50,646 bases of DNA from DASPJR01 sp035628505 (GCA_035628505.1 DASPJR010000099.1:1-50646); one strand, 5' to 3'. Counted from the first letter of the stretch, positions 14,184 to 23,792 are shown. The notes: generated by a model from the sequence alone, not told the origin. A program made the numbers and translations.

Positions 14184-17108
14184 ATGATCTTCGGTATTAT
14201 GGATCAGTCTGTCGCAACCGAGTCCACCCCGCTGCCTTCGGTTTCCAGCGCGGGCGTTGGGAACGCTGCGTCCAAACCCAAACTTGAACCGGCCTCGGTG
14301 GCGCTCTGCCAGCAGGCAATTCAGCAATTGCGTTACGGCCTTTCGCAGGCGCTCCTCTACACGGAAGGCACCAAGCAGTATGAGCGCGTCTGCGCCAGCG
14401 TGCATGCGGCGTTTGAAGAAGTCCTTAAAGCGCTGGGCGGCTTCAAGCTGAGCGCCACGCGCGGCGAAGCGCTGCTCAACGGCGAGCGGCTCGAGCTTCC
14501 CGCCAGCCTGCGCTCGCACGTCGAATACATCGAACGTGCGATGAGCGCGTCCAACACGTCGGGTCTGAAGTTTGAACCGGGCCTGACTGTCCGTGAAATC
14601 GAGCCGTTCCTGCAGCTGCTGGCGCGCAAGAAGTTTCCGGCCGCGGACGCCGCGAAGGTCAACGCCTTCCTGCGCGAAAACGGCATTGAGCACATCCAGA
14701 TCGAAGAACTGCGCTACGTCGCGCTCACAGACAAGGATAAAGTCTATTCCGGTGAAGCTCCGGTCCTCGGCACGCATGCCAATGCGCAGAAGAATCTTTC
14801 CGAGCTCATCGATGCCACCATTGCTTCGATCGACAAAGTTTCCGACACGCAGGCGCAGGGCCAGCTGCGCGCCGAGCTGACCGATCAGCTGATCGAAAAA
14901 AGCGACGGCATGCTCGACAACGTGCTGGCGACGGCGTCACAGCGTTTGAAAAGCTCGGTTAGCGAAGAGCAGGCTGCGCTGGTGGCGGTGCCGCAGCGCG
15001 ATGCGCGGCTGCTGCTGGGCATTTTCGAGCTCGCCTGCCTGCTGCGAACACGGGGCATGCTGGAAGATGAAGGCCTGGTGCAGGCGCTCAAGGACCAGGT
15101 CAGCGCGATTGTCGATCCGTACAAGTTGCACGCCGAGGACCTGCTGGCGCATGCGACATTCGAGGAATCGCTGCAGCATCTGCTGCCGCGCTGGCTGCTG
15201 AAGGCGCGCGCGTCGCTCAAGGGCGGATCGGCCGCCGAGCGCTGGGAAGGCATTCTCTCGCAGTCTCCCAAGGCGCTGCTCGACGAACAGATGTTCACGC
15301 AGATCGTGGACGTGCTCGACGAGCTGATGATTGCGGCGATGGACTCCGAGGCCGAGCAGCTTGCGAAGCACATTGCCGGCGCACTGCGTTCGCACACCAA
15401 GCGCGAACGGAGCAAGGCTGTCGAACGGCTTTCGTATCTGCTGGAGCGCTCGCTGGAACAGGCTTCGCCGGCGCTGCGCCTCATTGAGGACGCGCTGCTG
15501 GAAGCCTGCCGACACGAGACCTGCGATGAAGTGATGAAGCTGCTGCTGACGCATCTGTCCAAGCGCTGCGTGCATCATTACGCGCAGAAGAATTACCAGC
15601 GCTCCATGGAACACCTCGACGGCATGGTGCAGCTGGAAGAGAGCTCCCGCGTGGCGCTGAAGGACGAAGGCGCCAACCTCGCGCGCCAGGCTCGCGAAGC
15701 CTTATCGATGACTGAGCTGGCTGTCTCGCTGCCGCAGGATGTGCTCGAAGAGGGCGAGCAGGGCGAAGTCGCGCGTAAGATGATCAAGCTGCTCGGTCCG
15801 GGCATCTGGGTGGCGACTATTGCGCGGTTGCGCTTTGAGACGGACGAGCAGAAATGCCTTGCGATTGCGCGGCATCTCAAGGAACTGGGACCCGAGGCGG
15901 TCAAAATGTTCTATACCGCGCTCGGCCGCGAGAACGAAGGACCGGTCGCCTTGCGTTTCATGGCGCTTTCGCCGGAAGTCGGAGATGAGAACGCGCTGTG
16001 GGAGCAGGTTCCCTCGCTGCTGCTGCATCCTGACGGCCAGGTCGGCACAGCGGCGCTGGCGATTCTCATGCAACGCGACGGCGAAGAGGCGGTGGAGATC
16101 CTCTGTAGCATCCTGCGCACGGAGACCGATCCGGAGCGGCGCAAGGTCTGGATCGCTGCGCTGTCGCGGCTGCAGCATCTTTCGGCGCAGCAGGTGCTGC
16201 TGGGCGAGCTCGATGAAGCGGTGAACATCGCCGACGCGGATGCCGAATTGCTGATGACAATTCTTGAGGCGCTCAGCGCAGCCAGAAACGGTGGTGTAGT
16301 GCGCACTGTCGCCGCGCTGCTGCAGCGTAATCCGGCGCCATCGAAGCCTGTGCAGCTCTGCGCGATCCGCTCGCTGGCGCCGTTCTATACCGATCCGCTG
16401 GCGGTTGAAACGCTCGAGCGTGCGCGCAAATCAAAAGATCCGGAGATTGCCAGGCTGGCCTTGGCCTGCCGCCGCGGGCTGGTTGCCGCCGAGCAGCAGA
16501 TGGTCACAGAACAGCAGCAGATGGCCGAGCCTGAGCCACAGACGCCGCCGCCTTCGGCCTCGCCGGGCGTCGGCAAGACGCTGCGTAAAACGCGCCGCGG
16601 TTTCGAAGCGCTTGAACGCGAGCAGATCGACGATGTCTTCCAGGTCGGCGTTGCGATCGGCCAGGGTGCCGCGCCGGCGGCTCCGGCCGCGCCTGCCGCT
16701 GCGCCCGTTGCAGCAGCGCCCGGTTTGGCGCAGACGCAAAGCGCCGGTCATAGCCAGGCCTACATGAATGAATTGAAAGCCACGCTGGAAGGACGCGTTC
16801 AGGATCTGGGGCTGGCCATTACGGTTCGCATCGTCGGCAGCAAGGATGGCATGCTGCGCATTTTCCTGCCGGAGAATCCCGAACAGGATGGCCGCATTTT
16901 CATCCGCGGCAAGCGCGTGCAGGAAGCCAGCTACAACGGCAAGTCGGGAATGCAGGCGCTGCACGCGCTCGACCGGCTGAAAGGCGCCTTGTTCGCGTAC
17001 TATCCGGCGAATTTCACGACCGACGGGTCGCTTGATATTGAATGCGATAAGGTGCAGGACGCGCTGGTCCGCTTCCGCGACCAGCAGGACGACCAGGTGT
17101 TTTTCTGA
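14184..17108 (+). CDS. Large alpha-helical repeat protein (HEAT-like), possible scaffold
   Basis: About 974 residues, with no signal peptide or membrane helix. The N-terminal 40-200 region (QLRYGLSQALLYTEGTKQYERV, GEALLNGERLELP, IEPFLQLLARKKFP) resembles a module often seen ahead of HEAT or HD-type domains in deltaproteobacteria and planctomycetes (from memory). The middle 500 residues are amphipathic helix pairs, ending in clear HEAT-like units (GTAALAILMQRDGEEAVEIL; RKVWIAALSRLQHLSAQQVL). An Ala/Pro linker (APAAPAAPAAAPVAAA) leads to a 120-residue C-terminal alpha/beta domain. The role is unknown; protein-protein scaffolding is the natural guess. The start is uncertain: ATG 14184, ATG 14199 or GTG 14094, none with a good ribosome-binding site. 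Confidence 0.65.
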   Translation: MIFGIMDQSVATESTPLPSVSSAGVGNAASKPKLEPASVALCQQAIQQLRYGLSQALLYTEGTKQYERVCASVHAAFEEVLKALGGFKLSATRGEALLNGERLELPASLRSHVEYIERAMSASNTSGLKFEPGLTVREIEPFLQLLARKKFPAADAAKVNAFLRENGIEHIQIEELRYVALTDKDKVYSGEAPVLGTHANAQKNLSELIDATIASIDKVSDTQAQGQLRAELTDQLIEKSDGMLDNVLATASQRLKSSVSEEQAALVAVPQRDARLLLGIFELACLLRTRGMLEDEGLVQALKDQVSAIVDPYKLHAEDLLAHATFEESLQHLLPRWLLKARASLKGGSAAERWEGILSQSPKALLDEQMFTQIVDVLDELMIAAMDSEAEQLAKHIAGALRSHTKRERSKAVERLSYLLERSLEQASPALRLIEDALLEACRHETCDEVMKLLLTHLSKRCVHHYAQKNYQRSMEHLDGMVQLEESSRVALKDEGANLARQAREALSMTELAVSLPQDVLEEGEQGEVARKMIKLLGPGIWVATIARLRFETDEQKCLAIARHLKELGPEAVKMFYTALGRENEGPVALRFMALSPEVGDENALWEQVPSLLLHPDGQVGTAALAILMQRDGEEAVEILCSILRTETDPERRKVWIAALSRLQHLSAQQVLLGELDEAVNIADADAELLMTILEALSAARNGGVVRTVAALLQRNPAPSKPVQLCAIRSLAPFYTDPLAVETLERARKSKDPEIARLALACRRGLVAAEQQMVTEQQQMAEPEPQTPPPSASPGVGKTLRKTRRGFEALEREQIDDVFQVGVAIGQGAAPAAPAAPAAAPVAAAPGLAQTQSAGHSQAYMNELKATLEGRVQDLGLAITVRIVGSKDGMLRIFLPENPEQDGRIFIRGKRVQEASYNGKSGMQALHALDRLKGALFAYYPANFTTDGSLDIECDKVQDALVRFRDQQDDQVFF

Positions 17109-17133
17109 AAAACGTGAGCAACATCCGCCCAAC

Positions 17134-17499
17134 TTATGGCAGCAGCGATGTCGTTATGGCCAGAAACGATACAACGCAAGCTTGAATTCCCACGGCCAGA
17201 ACGCCGAACGTAATTTTCGCTTTTGGCATCGCGCGCAGAACACTGACCGCGCCGAGCATAAAAATACCCGCGCCGATCAGAGCAAACATTGGCATGAGAT
17301 GGAGAAACACCTCCATGCTGTATTCGAAGTACATCAGGCACAGAGCCAGGAACCCCCAGACCTGTACGCACACGCCGTACTTCATGAATGACGCTTCGCG
17401 CGCTTCGACGTCTTCGAGGTATTCCATCGCGACAATACCCAGCCCGACGGCGCAGACACTGCTGATGAGCAATAGAGTAAGCATGACTTCCGAAATCAC
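17134..17499 (-). CDS. Four-helix membrane protein of unknown function
   Basis: A 121-residue protein with four hydrophobic segments (MLTLLLISSVCAVGLGIVAM; YGVCVQVWGFLALCLMYF; FLHLMPMFALIGAGIFMLGAV; FGVLAVGIQACVVSFLAI) and short charged loops (EYLEDVEAREASFMKY). A GTG at 17499 is preferred over the upstream ATG at 17526 because GGGGAGGA stands eight bases before it. No family is recognised. It ends convergently with the large helical-repeat protein, 25 bases apart. Confidence 0.6.
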   Translation of the reverse strand: MISEVMLTLLLISSVCAVGLGIVAMEYLEDVEAREASFMKYGVCVQVWGFLALCLMYFEYSMEVFLHLMPMFALIGAGIFMLGAVSVLRAMPKAKITFGVLAVGIQACVVSFLAITTSLLP

Positions 17500-17507
17500 G
17501 GGACAAT

Positions 17508-17514
17508 CCTCCCC
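17508..17514 (-). promoter_or_regulatory. Ribosome-binding site deciding a GTG start
   Basis: The minus-strand sequence GGGGAGGA precedes GTG 17497-17499 at about eight bases. Neither the upstream ATG (17526) nor the downstream one (17484) has an equally good match. Confidence 0.55.
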
Positions 17515-17548
17515 GTGTGGAGTCATCTCAAATGAACGGCCTAACTGC

Positions 17549-17628
17549 GGTTTCTGGTTTGGGGTTTCTGGTTTCTGTTTAACTGCACGCAGTGTTCAAC
17601 CAGAAACCAGAAACCAGAAACAAGAAAC
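17549..17628. repeat. Inverted GGTTTCT/AGAAACC interspersed repeat
   Basis: Left arm units GGTTTCTGGTTT (17549-17577) face right arm units CCAGAAACCAGAAACC (17600-17627) across a short spacer that itself reads CTGCACGCAG. It fills the gap between the four-helix protein and the oxidoreductase. Confidence 0.7.
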
Positions 17629-17629
17629 C

Positions 17630-18763
17630 CTAACCCATCGCCTTCTTGCACATCTCGATGCACAGCCTTACGTCTTCGCGGCCGTCCTCCGGCGTGGTGC
17701 GCGGCGTTTCACCCGTGCGCACGCAGTGGGCGAAATGCAAAAGCTCGCGGCGGAATGCTTCGTCATAGCTGGCCAGCACGCGCGAGACTTTCAGGCCCTG
17801 TCCGGCCGGTCCTTCCGGCAGATCAGGCCGCTCGGGGCGCTGATCGCGGCCGGGTCCCTCGGCTTCCCAGATTTCGACTTCCGTTGCAGCGTAGGGAATG
17901 TACGGGCTGGGGAACTGGACTTTGAGCACTTCTGTTTTGCTGTAAACAGCAAGCTCTTCGTCGAATTTCTTGATCTCCATTTCACCAAATTCAAACACGC
18001 CGCTCATCTCGTCGCCGTAATCTAAGAGCGCGTGGAAGCATTTGCCTTTGGCGTTCAGCAGCGCGCCGGTAATGCGTTTGGGGCTGCCGAACATGCCGCG
18101 CAGAATGGCCAGGTCGTGCGAGCAGAGATAGAGCAGCATCAGATAGCAGTAATTGTACGGACGCAACTCGGTGCCGATGGCTTCCTGCATGCGCTGAGCA
18201 ATCTTCCGGTCGGCGCTCGTGTCGGTGATGTCCTTGAAGACGCGGACGTCGTGGATGTCTCCGGTGAAAGCGTTGTTCGGTCCGACGAAATCGTGCGCGC
18301 GAACGTGAAAGATGTCCTTCATCTTCGCCACGCGGGCCTGTGCGTACTCATAATTGGGATCGAAGCGCTTCATGTAGGCGATCATCAGCGTCTTGCCCGA
18401 GCGCGCCTGGGCGTCGAGCATCGCGTCGCATTCAGGCAGGCTGTGCGCCATTGGTTTTTCGCACAGCACATGGCACCCGGCCTTCAGTGCGGCGATGGAA
18501 GGTTCCGAATGCAGACGGTCGCAGACCAGCAGCGCGTCTGGCGCCGTGGCCTCGAGCATCTTTTCGACGCTCATGAAGCGTGCTTTTGGCGGCACGTGGT
18601 AGCGTTCGCCGCAGTAATCCAGCACGCCGCGGGAGACATCGCACAGGCCGACAAGCTCGAACGTGTCAGAGAGTTCCGTCAGATAAGGCAGATGCATGAT
18701 CTGCGCAATCGACCCGCAGCCCACGAGAGCAATTCGGATGGGTTTGGCATTCTTGACGGCCAT
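17630..18763 (-). CDS. Gfo/Idh/MocA family oxidoreductase
   Basis: A 377-residue NAD(P)-dependent enzyme of the usual length. It has the Rossmann start IRIALVGCGSIAQIMHLPYL, the family EKP motif (CEKPMAHSLPECDAML) and a C-terminal sheet domain. Relatives oxidise sugars, inositols or related polyols, and planctomycetes encode many of them. The specific substrate is not readable. GGAGG lies seven bases before the ATG. It is divergent from the spermidine-synthase-like gene across a 147-base gap with a recognisable promoter on each strand. Confidence 0.88.
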   Translation of the reverse strand: MAVKNAKPIRIALVGCGSIAQIMHLPYLTELSDTFELVGLCDVSRGVLDYCGERYHVPPKARFMSVEKMLEATAPDALLVCDRLHSEPSIAALKAGCHVLCEKPMAHSLPECDAMLDAQARSGKTLMIAYMKRFDPNYEYAQARVAKMKDIFHVRAHDFVGPNNAFTGDIHDVRVFKDITDTSADRKIAQRMQEAIGTELRPYNYCYLMLLYLCSHDLAILRGMFGSPKRITGALLNAKGKCFHALLDYGDEMSGVFEFGEMEIKKFDEELAVYSKTEVLKVQFPSPYIPYAATEVEIWEAEGPGRDQRPERPDLPEGPAGQGLKVSRVLASYDEAFRRELLHFAHCVRTGETPRTTPEDGREDVRLCIEMCKKAMG

Positions 18764-18793
18764 GGCGTGCCTCCGCAGCTTAAGTTCTGCATC

Positions 18794-18821
18794 ACGATAC
18801 GTACAGCCGACGTGCGGTCAA
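18794..18821 (-). promoter_or_regulatory. Candidate sigma70 promoter for the Gfo/Idh/MocA gene
   Basis: On the minus strand, TTGACC (18816-18821), a 16-base spacer and TATCGT (18794-18799) lie about 30 bases upstream of the start codon. Confidence 0.4.
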
Positions 18822-18853
18822 GGAAGTGCGTTCCAGCCGGGTCTGTACTCATG

Positions 18854-18882
18854 TTGACAGGGCTCCCGCATTACACAAGATT
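18854..18882 (+). promoter_or_regulatory. Candidate sigma70 promoter for the spermidine-synthase-like gene
   Basis: A perfect -35 TTGACA (18854-18859) and a 17-base spacer are followed by AAGATT (18877-18882), a weak -10. This would give a leader of about 20 bases before the ATG at 18911. Confidence 0.4.
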
Positions 18883-18910
18883 GGCGGGCATTTGATTGAG
18901 GCATGATTCG

Positions 18911-21484
18911 ATGCAGGAGTCTGCGGACGGACAGAGTGCGCGACGAACAGTGTTGCTGTTAAGCGCGCTGTTCTTCTTTTCTGGAGCGACCGCTCTTTCG
19001 GCTGAAGTCGTGCTCAGCCGGCTGCTCTCTTATGTCTTTGGATCGAGCCATCTGGCGACTTCGACGGTACTGGCTGCGTACATGTCGGGGCTGACGGTCG
19101 GGGCATACTTGGCCAGCAAGTACACTGCGCGAATCCGGCGTCCGATTTTTGCCTATGGTATTCTTGAACTTTGTGTCGCGCTTTTTTTAGTGCTGCTGCC
19201 CGAACTCTTTCGCGCTATCCAGCGTTATGTCATCGCACTGACCATCCCGTTTGCCGAAAGTCAGGCTGCGCTGACGCTGATTCGTTTCGGCGTGTCGTTC
19301 ATATTAGTCATGATCCCCACCGTGCTGATGGGCGCAACTCTTCCGATACTGGTCAGCGCCTTTCGCGACGACGCGGTCGGCAAACGGCTGCCGGTTCTGT
19401 ATGCAGCCAACAACCTTGGCGCCGCAGCAGGTACGCTGGTCTGCAGCTATATCGCAATCCGGACCTTTGGGCTGGATGGAACACTGCGAGTCTGCGCGTT
19501 GATTAATGTCGCGATTGCATTGATCAGTTTCAAGCTCTCGCCCGAACCGGCTGAAGTCCGCACGGAAGGACAGCCGGAACCTGATACGGCCGAAAGCGAT
19601 GCGGAACTTTCGCCGCGTTTCGCGGCTGGGCTGGCCTTTACCCAGGGATTCACGGTGTTCGCGCTTGAGGTTGTCTGGTTTCATCTGATCGGAACGGTCA
19701 TCGGCGTCACGACGTATGCTTTTGCCATCATGCTGGCCGCCATACTGCTCGGGATCGGCCTGGGAAGCCTGGCCCTGCCGTTAATACGCAGGCTGACTGG
19801 ACTCTCATCTCTCCAGCTGTTCTGCTGGGCTCAGGTCACCATGGCGGCTGGCGTCGCCATCTCGCTGTTCTTCTGGGACCGCTTTCCAGACGTGATCTCG
19901 TTGTCGCTCCGGTGGAGCCCGGAATGGTCGTTCTTTGCCCGGGAAGTGGTCCGGTTTGCCTTCATCCTGCTGCTCCTGCTGCCAACGACCGTCGGTATGG
20001 GAGTGGCGCTGCCGGCGGTCGCCGCGGCAGCGAAGCGGGATAGCGAAAAGCGCTCGGGCGAGCTGGTCGGGCGAATCTTTGCGGCCAATACGGTCGGGAC
20101 GATCAGCGGGTCGCTGACCTGTGGATTCCTGTTGCTCGGCCGCCTGCCCTCGGCTGACATTCTCCGCGCCTGCGCACTCCTGGCGCTTGTTGCCGCTGCG
20201 GTGCCGCACGTGCGCGCAGCGGACAGAATACGAAGGCAATGGGTGCCGGGATTCGCCGCGGCATCAGCGGCAGTCGTGGTCGCGCTGCTTATTTTCCCGG
20301 GCTGGAACGTTCAGCGGCTTACATCAGGCAGCCATTATTACTGGACCCCGTATGAACCGGCGCCGAATACGGAGCTGATTCATGTCGCCGAAGATGCTCA
20401 GAGCGGCTTTGTTACAGTCGTGCAGAGCCAGCACAGTGGAGAGAACACGCCACCTCTGCGCGTCAAAACAATGCAGACGAACGGCAAATACGAAGGCTCC
20501 GACGAGCCGATGGAGTTTCAGGATCTGTTTGCGCTGCTCGGCGCGCCTTACCTGAAAAAAACAGAGCGCTCGATGCTCATTGGCCTCGGTCCGGGGCGCA
20601 CGCTGGCGATCATCTGTGATCTGCCTTTCAAACACATTGAGGCGGTGGAACACAGTCCGGCAATCATCGATGCGGCGCGTGCTCATTTTCCGGATTTCGC
20701 CGGCCGAGCCATGGCTGATACGCCGCGCGTTCGCGTGTATTGCGATGATGGCCGCAATCACCTGCAGCTTTCACCGCACCTGTACGACTTCATTGCTGTG
20801 GGGATCACCGGCGCCGCCTTCAGTGGAACGGGGAACATTTACAACGCCGACTTTTTCAACATCGTCAGCAGCCATCTTCAGCCGGATGGCATCTTCATGA
20901 TGTGGGTTCAAATCCACCATGTCTTCGACCACGATGTTCGATCCGTTATCTACACGCTGAACCATGTCTTTCCTCATGTTCATTTCTATTCGACAGGCAA
21001 CCAGGGCTTTCTAATCGCCTCCCGTCAGAAACTCGCAATCAACACGCTCCTGGTACGCGCGCTGGACTCAAATCCGGCGATACAGAAGACGCTGCAGCGC
21101 AATCGAATTAGTAGCATCCTCGATCTGCTGCAGTTGAACATCTTCTCCAGCGAGCCCGAGCTGAAAGCTTATTTTGCGAGTTCTAAAATCGCCGAAGCCC
21201 CGCTGATCTATTCGGATTTTTTCCCCACCTTTGAGTACAGCACACCGTTCGGGCTGGCCACGAAGATCACCGGCTATAATTTTCAGCCCCTGTCGCTGAA
21301 GCGCCTGCCGGAGTTCGAGCCGCCGTTGCCAGCCTTCGAATACCACACCCTTAGCGCGTACCGCTACGCTGCGGGAGGTGATTTGAAAGGCGCGATCCGG
21401 TCCCTGGAATTGGCGCAGAAGGAGAAAGGATCGCCCGTGTATCAGAAGCAGATTGAGGAGCTCAAGAAACGTTCGAGCCGCTAA
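18911..21484 (+). CDS. Polytopic membrane protein fused to a spermidine-synthase-like domain
   Basis: An 857-residue protein. The first 470 residues hold about twelve transmembrane helices beginning LLLSALFFFSGATALSAEVVLSRLL, a form typical of membrane-fused spermidine synthases. The C-terminal part has the methyltransferase-like fold: IGLGPGRTLAI (motif I), AVEHSP (ribose-binding acid), CDDGRNHL and YNADFFNIVSSHLQPDG. In true aminopropyltransferases an Asp-rich catalytic loop follows the DGR segment; here that place reads FIAVGITGAAFSG, with no Asp. Polyamine synthesis is therefore doubtful. ATG 18911 follows TGAGGC at eight bases and is preferred over TTG 18896. Confidence 0.8.
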   Translation: MQESADGQSARRTVLLLSALFFFSGATALSAEVVLSRLLSYVFGSSHLATSTVLAAYMSGLTVGAYLASKYTARIRRPIFAYGILELCVALFLVLLPELFRAIQRYVIALTIPFAESQAALTLIRFGVSFILVMIPTVLMGATLPILVSAFRDDAVGKRLPVLYAANNLGAAAGTLVCSYIAIRTFGLDGTLRVCALINVAIALISFKLSPEPAEVRTEGQPEPDTAESDAELSPRFAAGLAFTQGFTVFALEVVWFHLIGTVIGVTTYAFAIMLAAILLGIGLGSLALPLIRRLTGLSSLQLFCWAQVTMAAGVAISLFFWDRFPDVISLSLRWSPEWSFFAREVVRFAFILLLLLPTTVGMGVALPAVAAAAKRDSEKRSGELVGRIFAANTVGTISGSLTCGFLLLGRLPSADILRACALLALVAAAVPHVRAADRIRRQWVPGFAAASAAVVVALLIFPGWNVQRLTSGSHYYWTPYEPAPNTELIHVAEDAQSGFVTVVQSQHSGENTPPLRVKTMQTNGKYEGSDEPMEFQDLFALLGAPYLKKTERSMLIGLGPGRTLAIICDLPFKHIEAVEHSPAIIDAARAHFPDFAGRAMADTPRVRVYCDDGRNHLQLSPHLYDFIAVGITGAAFSGTGNIYNADFFNIVSSHLQPDGIFMMWVQIHHVFDHDVRSVIYTLNHVFPHVHFYSTGNQGFLIASRQKLAINTLLVRALDSNPAIQKTLQRNRISSILDLLQLNIFSSEPELKAYFASSKIAEAPLIYSDFFPTFEYSTPFGLATKITGYNFQPLSLKRLPEFEPPLPAFEYHTLSAYRYAAGGDLKGAIRSLELAQKEKGSPVYQKQIEELKKRSSR

Positions 21485-21560
21485 CTGTTCTTTTAACGGC
21501 TCTGGAGTATTCACGGCCCGCGGCATACAATAAGCGTCTGCCTGCACAGGAACTGCATTT

Positions 21561-23792
21561 ATGCCCAGAAACTCCGAAGCCAAATCATCTCAGTCTCTGC
21601 TCAAGCAGCTAGCCAGCCAGGGCATGCGAAGCGAACACTTCAACAGCCGCGAATTGAGCTGGCTGGAGTTCAATGCGCGCGTGCTGGACGAGGCGCGCGA
21701 TCCGCAGGTGCCGCTGCTGGAGCGCCTGAAGTTCCTCGGAATCTTCAGCTCCAACCTCGATGAGTTTTTCATGATCCGCGTAGCGGGCGTGAAGCACCAG
21801 ATTTCTGCGGGCGTCGACGAGCCGGGGCCGGACGGCATGACGCCGAACCAGGCAATGGAGGCAATTTCAAAACGCGTTCACGAGCTCACGGGCATCCAGC
21901 ACAAGTGCTACAAGGAGGAGATCCGGCCGCTGCTGGAAGCAGCAGGCGTGCGGCTGCTCGCCGCAGGCAGCCTGGATGAAAAACAGCACGAGTACCTGAG
22001 TGTTTATTTCCAGAAAACGCTTTTTCCCGTGATGACGCCCCTGGCGCTTGATCCGGCACATCCGTTTCCGCACCTGGCCAACAAGACGCTGTGTCTTGTC
22101 GTGCAGCTCAAACCCCTGAAGAGCAGCGCCATTCCGTTCAGCAGCACGGCATTCATTCACATCCCCAGCAGCGTCGTCCCACGCTTCATTAAATTGCCTT
22201 CCGCGCCGGGCAGGCACGATTTCATCCTGCTGGAAGACGTCGTGCGCATGTATATCGACCATCTCTTCAACGGCTATGAAATCAAGAGCTGCGCGCCCAT
22301 CCGGCTGACGCGTGACAGCGACATGCTGATCGACGAGGAACGCGCCGCCGACCTGATGACCACGATTGAGAAGGGCTTGCGCGGGCGCAGCCGCGGGTCG
22401 GTTGTGCGGCTGCAGTATCACAGCACCTTGCCTGAAACGCTGCTCACGGCCCTGGTCGATGAACTGGATCTGAAGGAGTGCGACCTTTATCCAACGAACG
22501 ATTTCATCGCTTTTGCCGACTTGATGCAGCTCTATAGCGCGCTGGATCTGCCCGCGTTGAAAGATGCCCCGTTTGTCGCGCAGCCCGCGCCGGAGTTTCA
22601 GGCGGCCGATCACGTCTTTGCCGCTATTCGCGAAGGCGACATCCTCATTCATCATCCGTATGAGAGCTTCGATCCCGTCGTTCAGTTCGTGCGCCAGGCC
22701 GCCGACGATCCCAAGGTTCTGGCCATTAAAATGACGCTCTACCGCGTCGGCAGCACGAGTCCCATTGCCGCGGATCTTGTTCGCGCCGCACAAAACGGCA
22801 AGCAGGTGGCCGTGCTGATGGAGCTTAAAGCCCGCTTTGACGAGGAAGCCAATATTCTCTGGGCGCGCAAGCTGGTGGATGCGGGAGCTCACGTTATTTA
22901 CGGATTGGTGGGATTGAAGACGCACTGCAAGTGCGCGCTGGTCGTGCGCAAGGAAGGCGGGGGCATCAGGCGCTACGTTCACCTCGGCACCGGAAATTAC
23001 AACGACCGCACCGCTCGGCTCTACGGCGACATCGGCCTGTTTACCTGCGACGAGAAGTTCGGCGACGACGTCACAAACCTGTTTAACATTATTACGGGCT
23101 ATTCGCGTCCGCCGACGTTCCATCACATCGAAATCGCGCCGACCGGCCTGCGCAACCGGTTGATTGCCCTTATTCGCCGAGAGTGCGACCACGTAAAAGC
23201 CGGCAAGCAGGGCCATATGATCCTGAAGCTGAACAATGTTCAGGATCCGATTCTGATAGCCGAACTCTACCGTGCTTCTCAGATGGGTGTGAAGATCGAT
23301 CTGATCATCCGCACGGTCTGCTGCCTGAAACCCGGCGTTCCGGGCCTGAGCGAAAACATCCGCGCCATCAGCATCGTCGATCGATTCCTCGAGCACGCGC
23401 GCATCTGCTATTTCAATAACGACGGCAAGCCCGACTTCTTCCTCTCGTCCGCCGACTGGATGCAGCGCAGCCTCGAACGCCGCATCGAACTGATGTTCCC
23501 GGTCCTGGACAAAGCACTGCACGCGCACATCTGGGCGTTCCTGCAGCTGCAACTCGCCGACAACACGAAGGCACGGCTGCTCAAACCCGACTGCACCAGC
23601 ACGCGCATCACGCCAGCCAAGGGAGAGAAGCGCATCCGCGTTCAGGAACGCATGATCGAAGCCGCCATCTCACTGGCGACAACGGGCCAGTGGGGAGATC
23701 TGAAAGTAGATAAGGACAAGGTTGACGCGAAAGCCGAGCAGACGACTGGAACCGATCTGCCCGCCATCGCCGGCAAGCCGCTGGCAAGCTGA
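21561..23792 (+). CDS. ppk1: Polyphosphate kinase 1
   Basis: A 743-residue enzyme that polymerises the gamma phosphate of ATP into polyphosphate. All four parts are present: the N domain (FNSRELSWLEFNARVLDEA), the head domain (FPHLANKTLCL) and the two phospholipase-D-like catalytic domains. The histidine that is phosphorylated is H455 (GLKTHCKCALV), and the second conserved one is H612 (DRFLEHARICYF). TGNYND, RLYGDIG and FLSSADWM are the signature segments. Length matches the family, with a short variable C-terminal tail. It is followed by an interspersed repeat and then the convergent arginyl-tRNA synthetase gene. Confidence 0.97.
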   Translation: MPRNSEAKSSQSLLKQLASQGMRSEHFNSRELSWLEFNARVLDEARDPQVPLLERLKFLGIFSSNLDEFFMIRVAGVKHQISAGVDEPGPDGMTPNQAMEAISKRVHELTGIQHKCYKEEIRPLLEAAGVRLLAAGSLDEKQHEYLSVYFQKTLFPVMTPLALDPAHPFPHLANKTLCLVVQLKPLKSSAIPFSSTAFIHIPSSVVPRFIKLPSAPGRHDFILLEDVVRMYIDHLFNGYEIKSCAPIRLTRDSDMLIDEERAADLMTTIEKGLRGRSRGSVVRLQYHSTLPETLLTALVDELDLKECDLYPTNDFIAFADLMQLYSALDLPALKDAPFVAQPAPEFQAADHVFAAIREGDILIHHPYESFDPVVQFVRQAADDPKVLAIKMTLYRVGSTSPIAADLVRAAQNGKQVAVLMELKARFDEEANILWARKLVDAGAHVIYGLVGLKTHCKCALVVRKEGGGIRRYVHLGTGNYNDRTARLYGDIGLFTCDEKFGDDVTNLFNIITGYSRPPTFHHIEIAPTGLRNRLIALIRRECDHVKAGKQGHMILKLNNVQDPILIAELYRASQMGVKIDLIIRTVCCLKPGVPGLSENIRAISIVDRFLEHARICYFNNDGKPDFFLSSADWMQRSLERRIELMFPVLDKALHAHIWAFLQLQLADNTKARLLKPDCTSTRITPAKGEKRIRVQERMIEAAISLATTGQWGDLKVDKDKVDAKAEQTTGTDLPAIAGKPLAS

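Noticed and set aside
21867..23552. A 561-codon minus-strand open frame opposite ppk1.
   Set aside because: It is a shadow of ppk1, which has every family motif; the antisense translation shows none.
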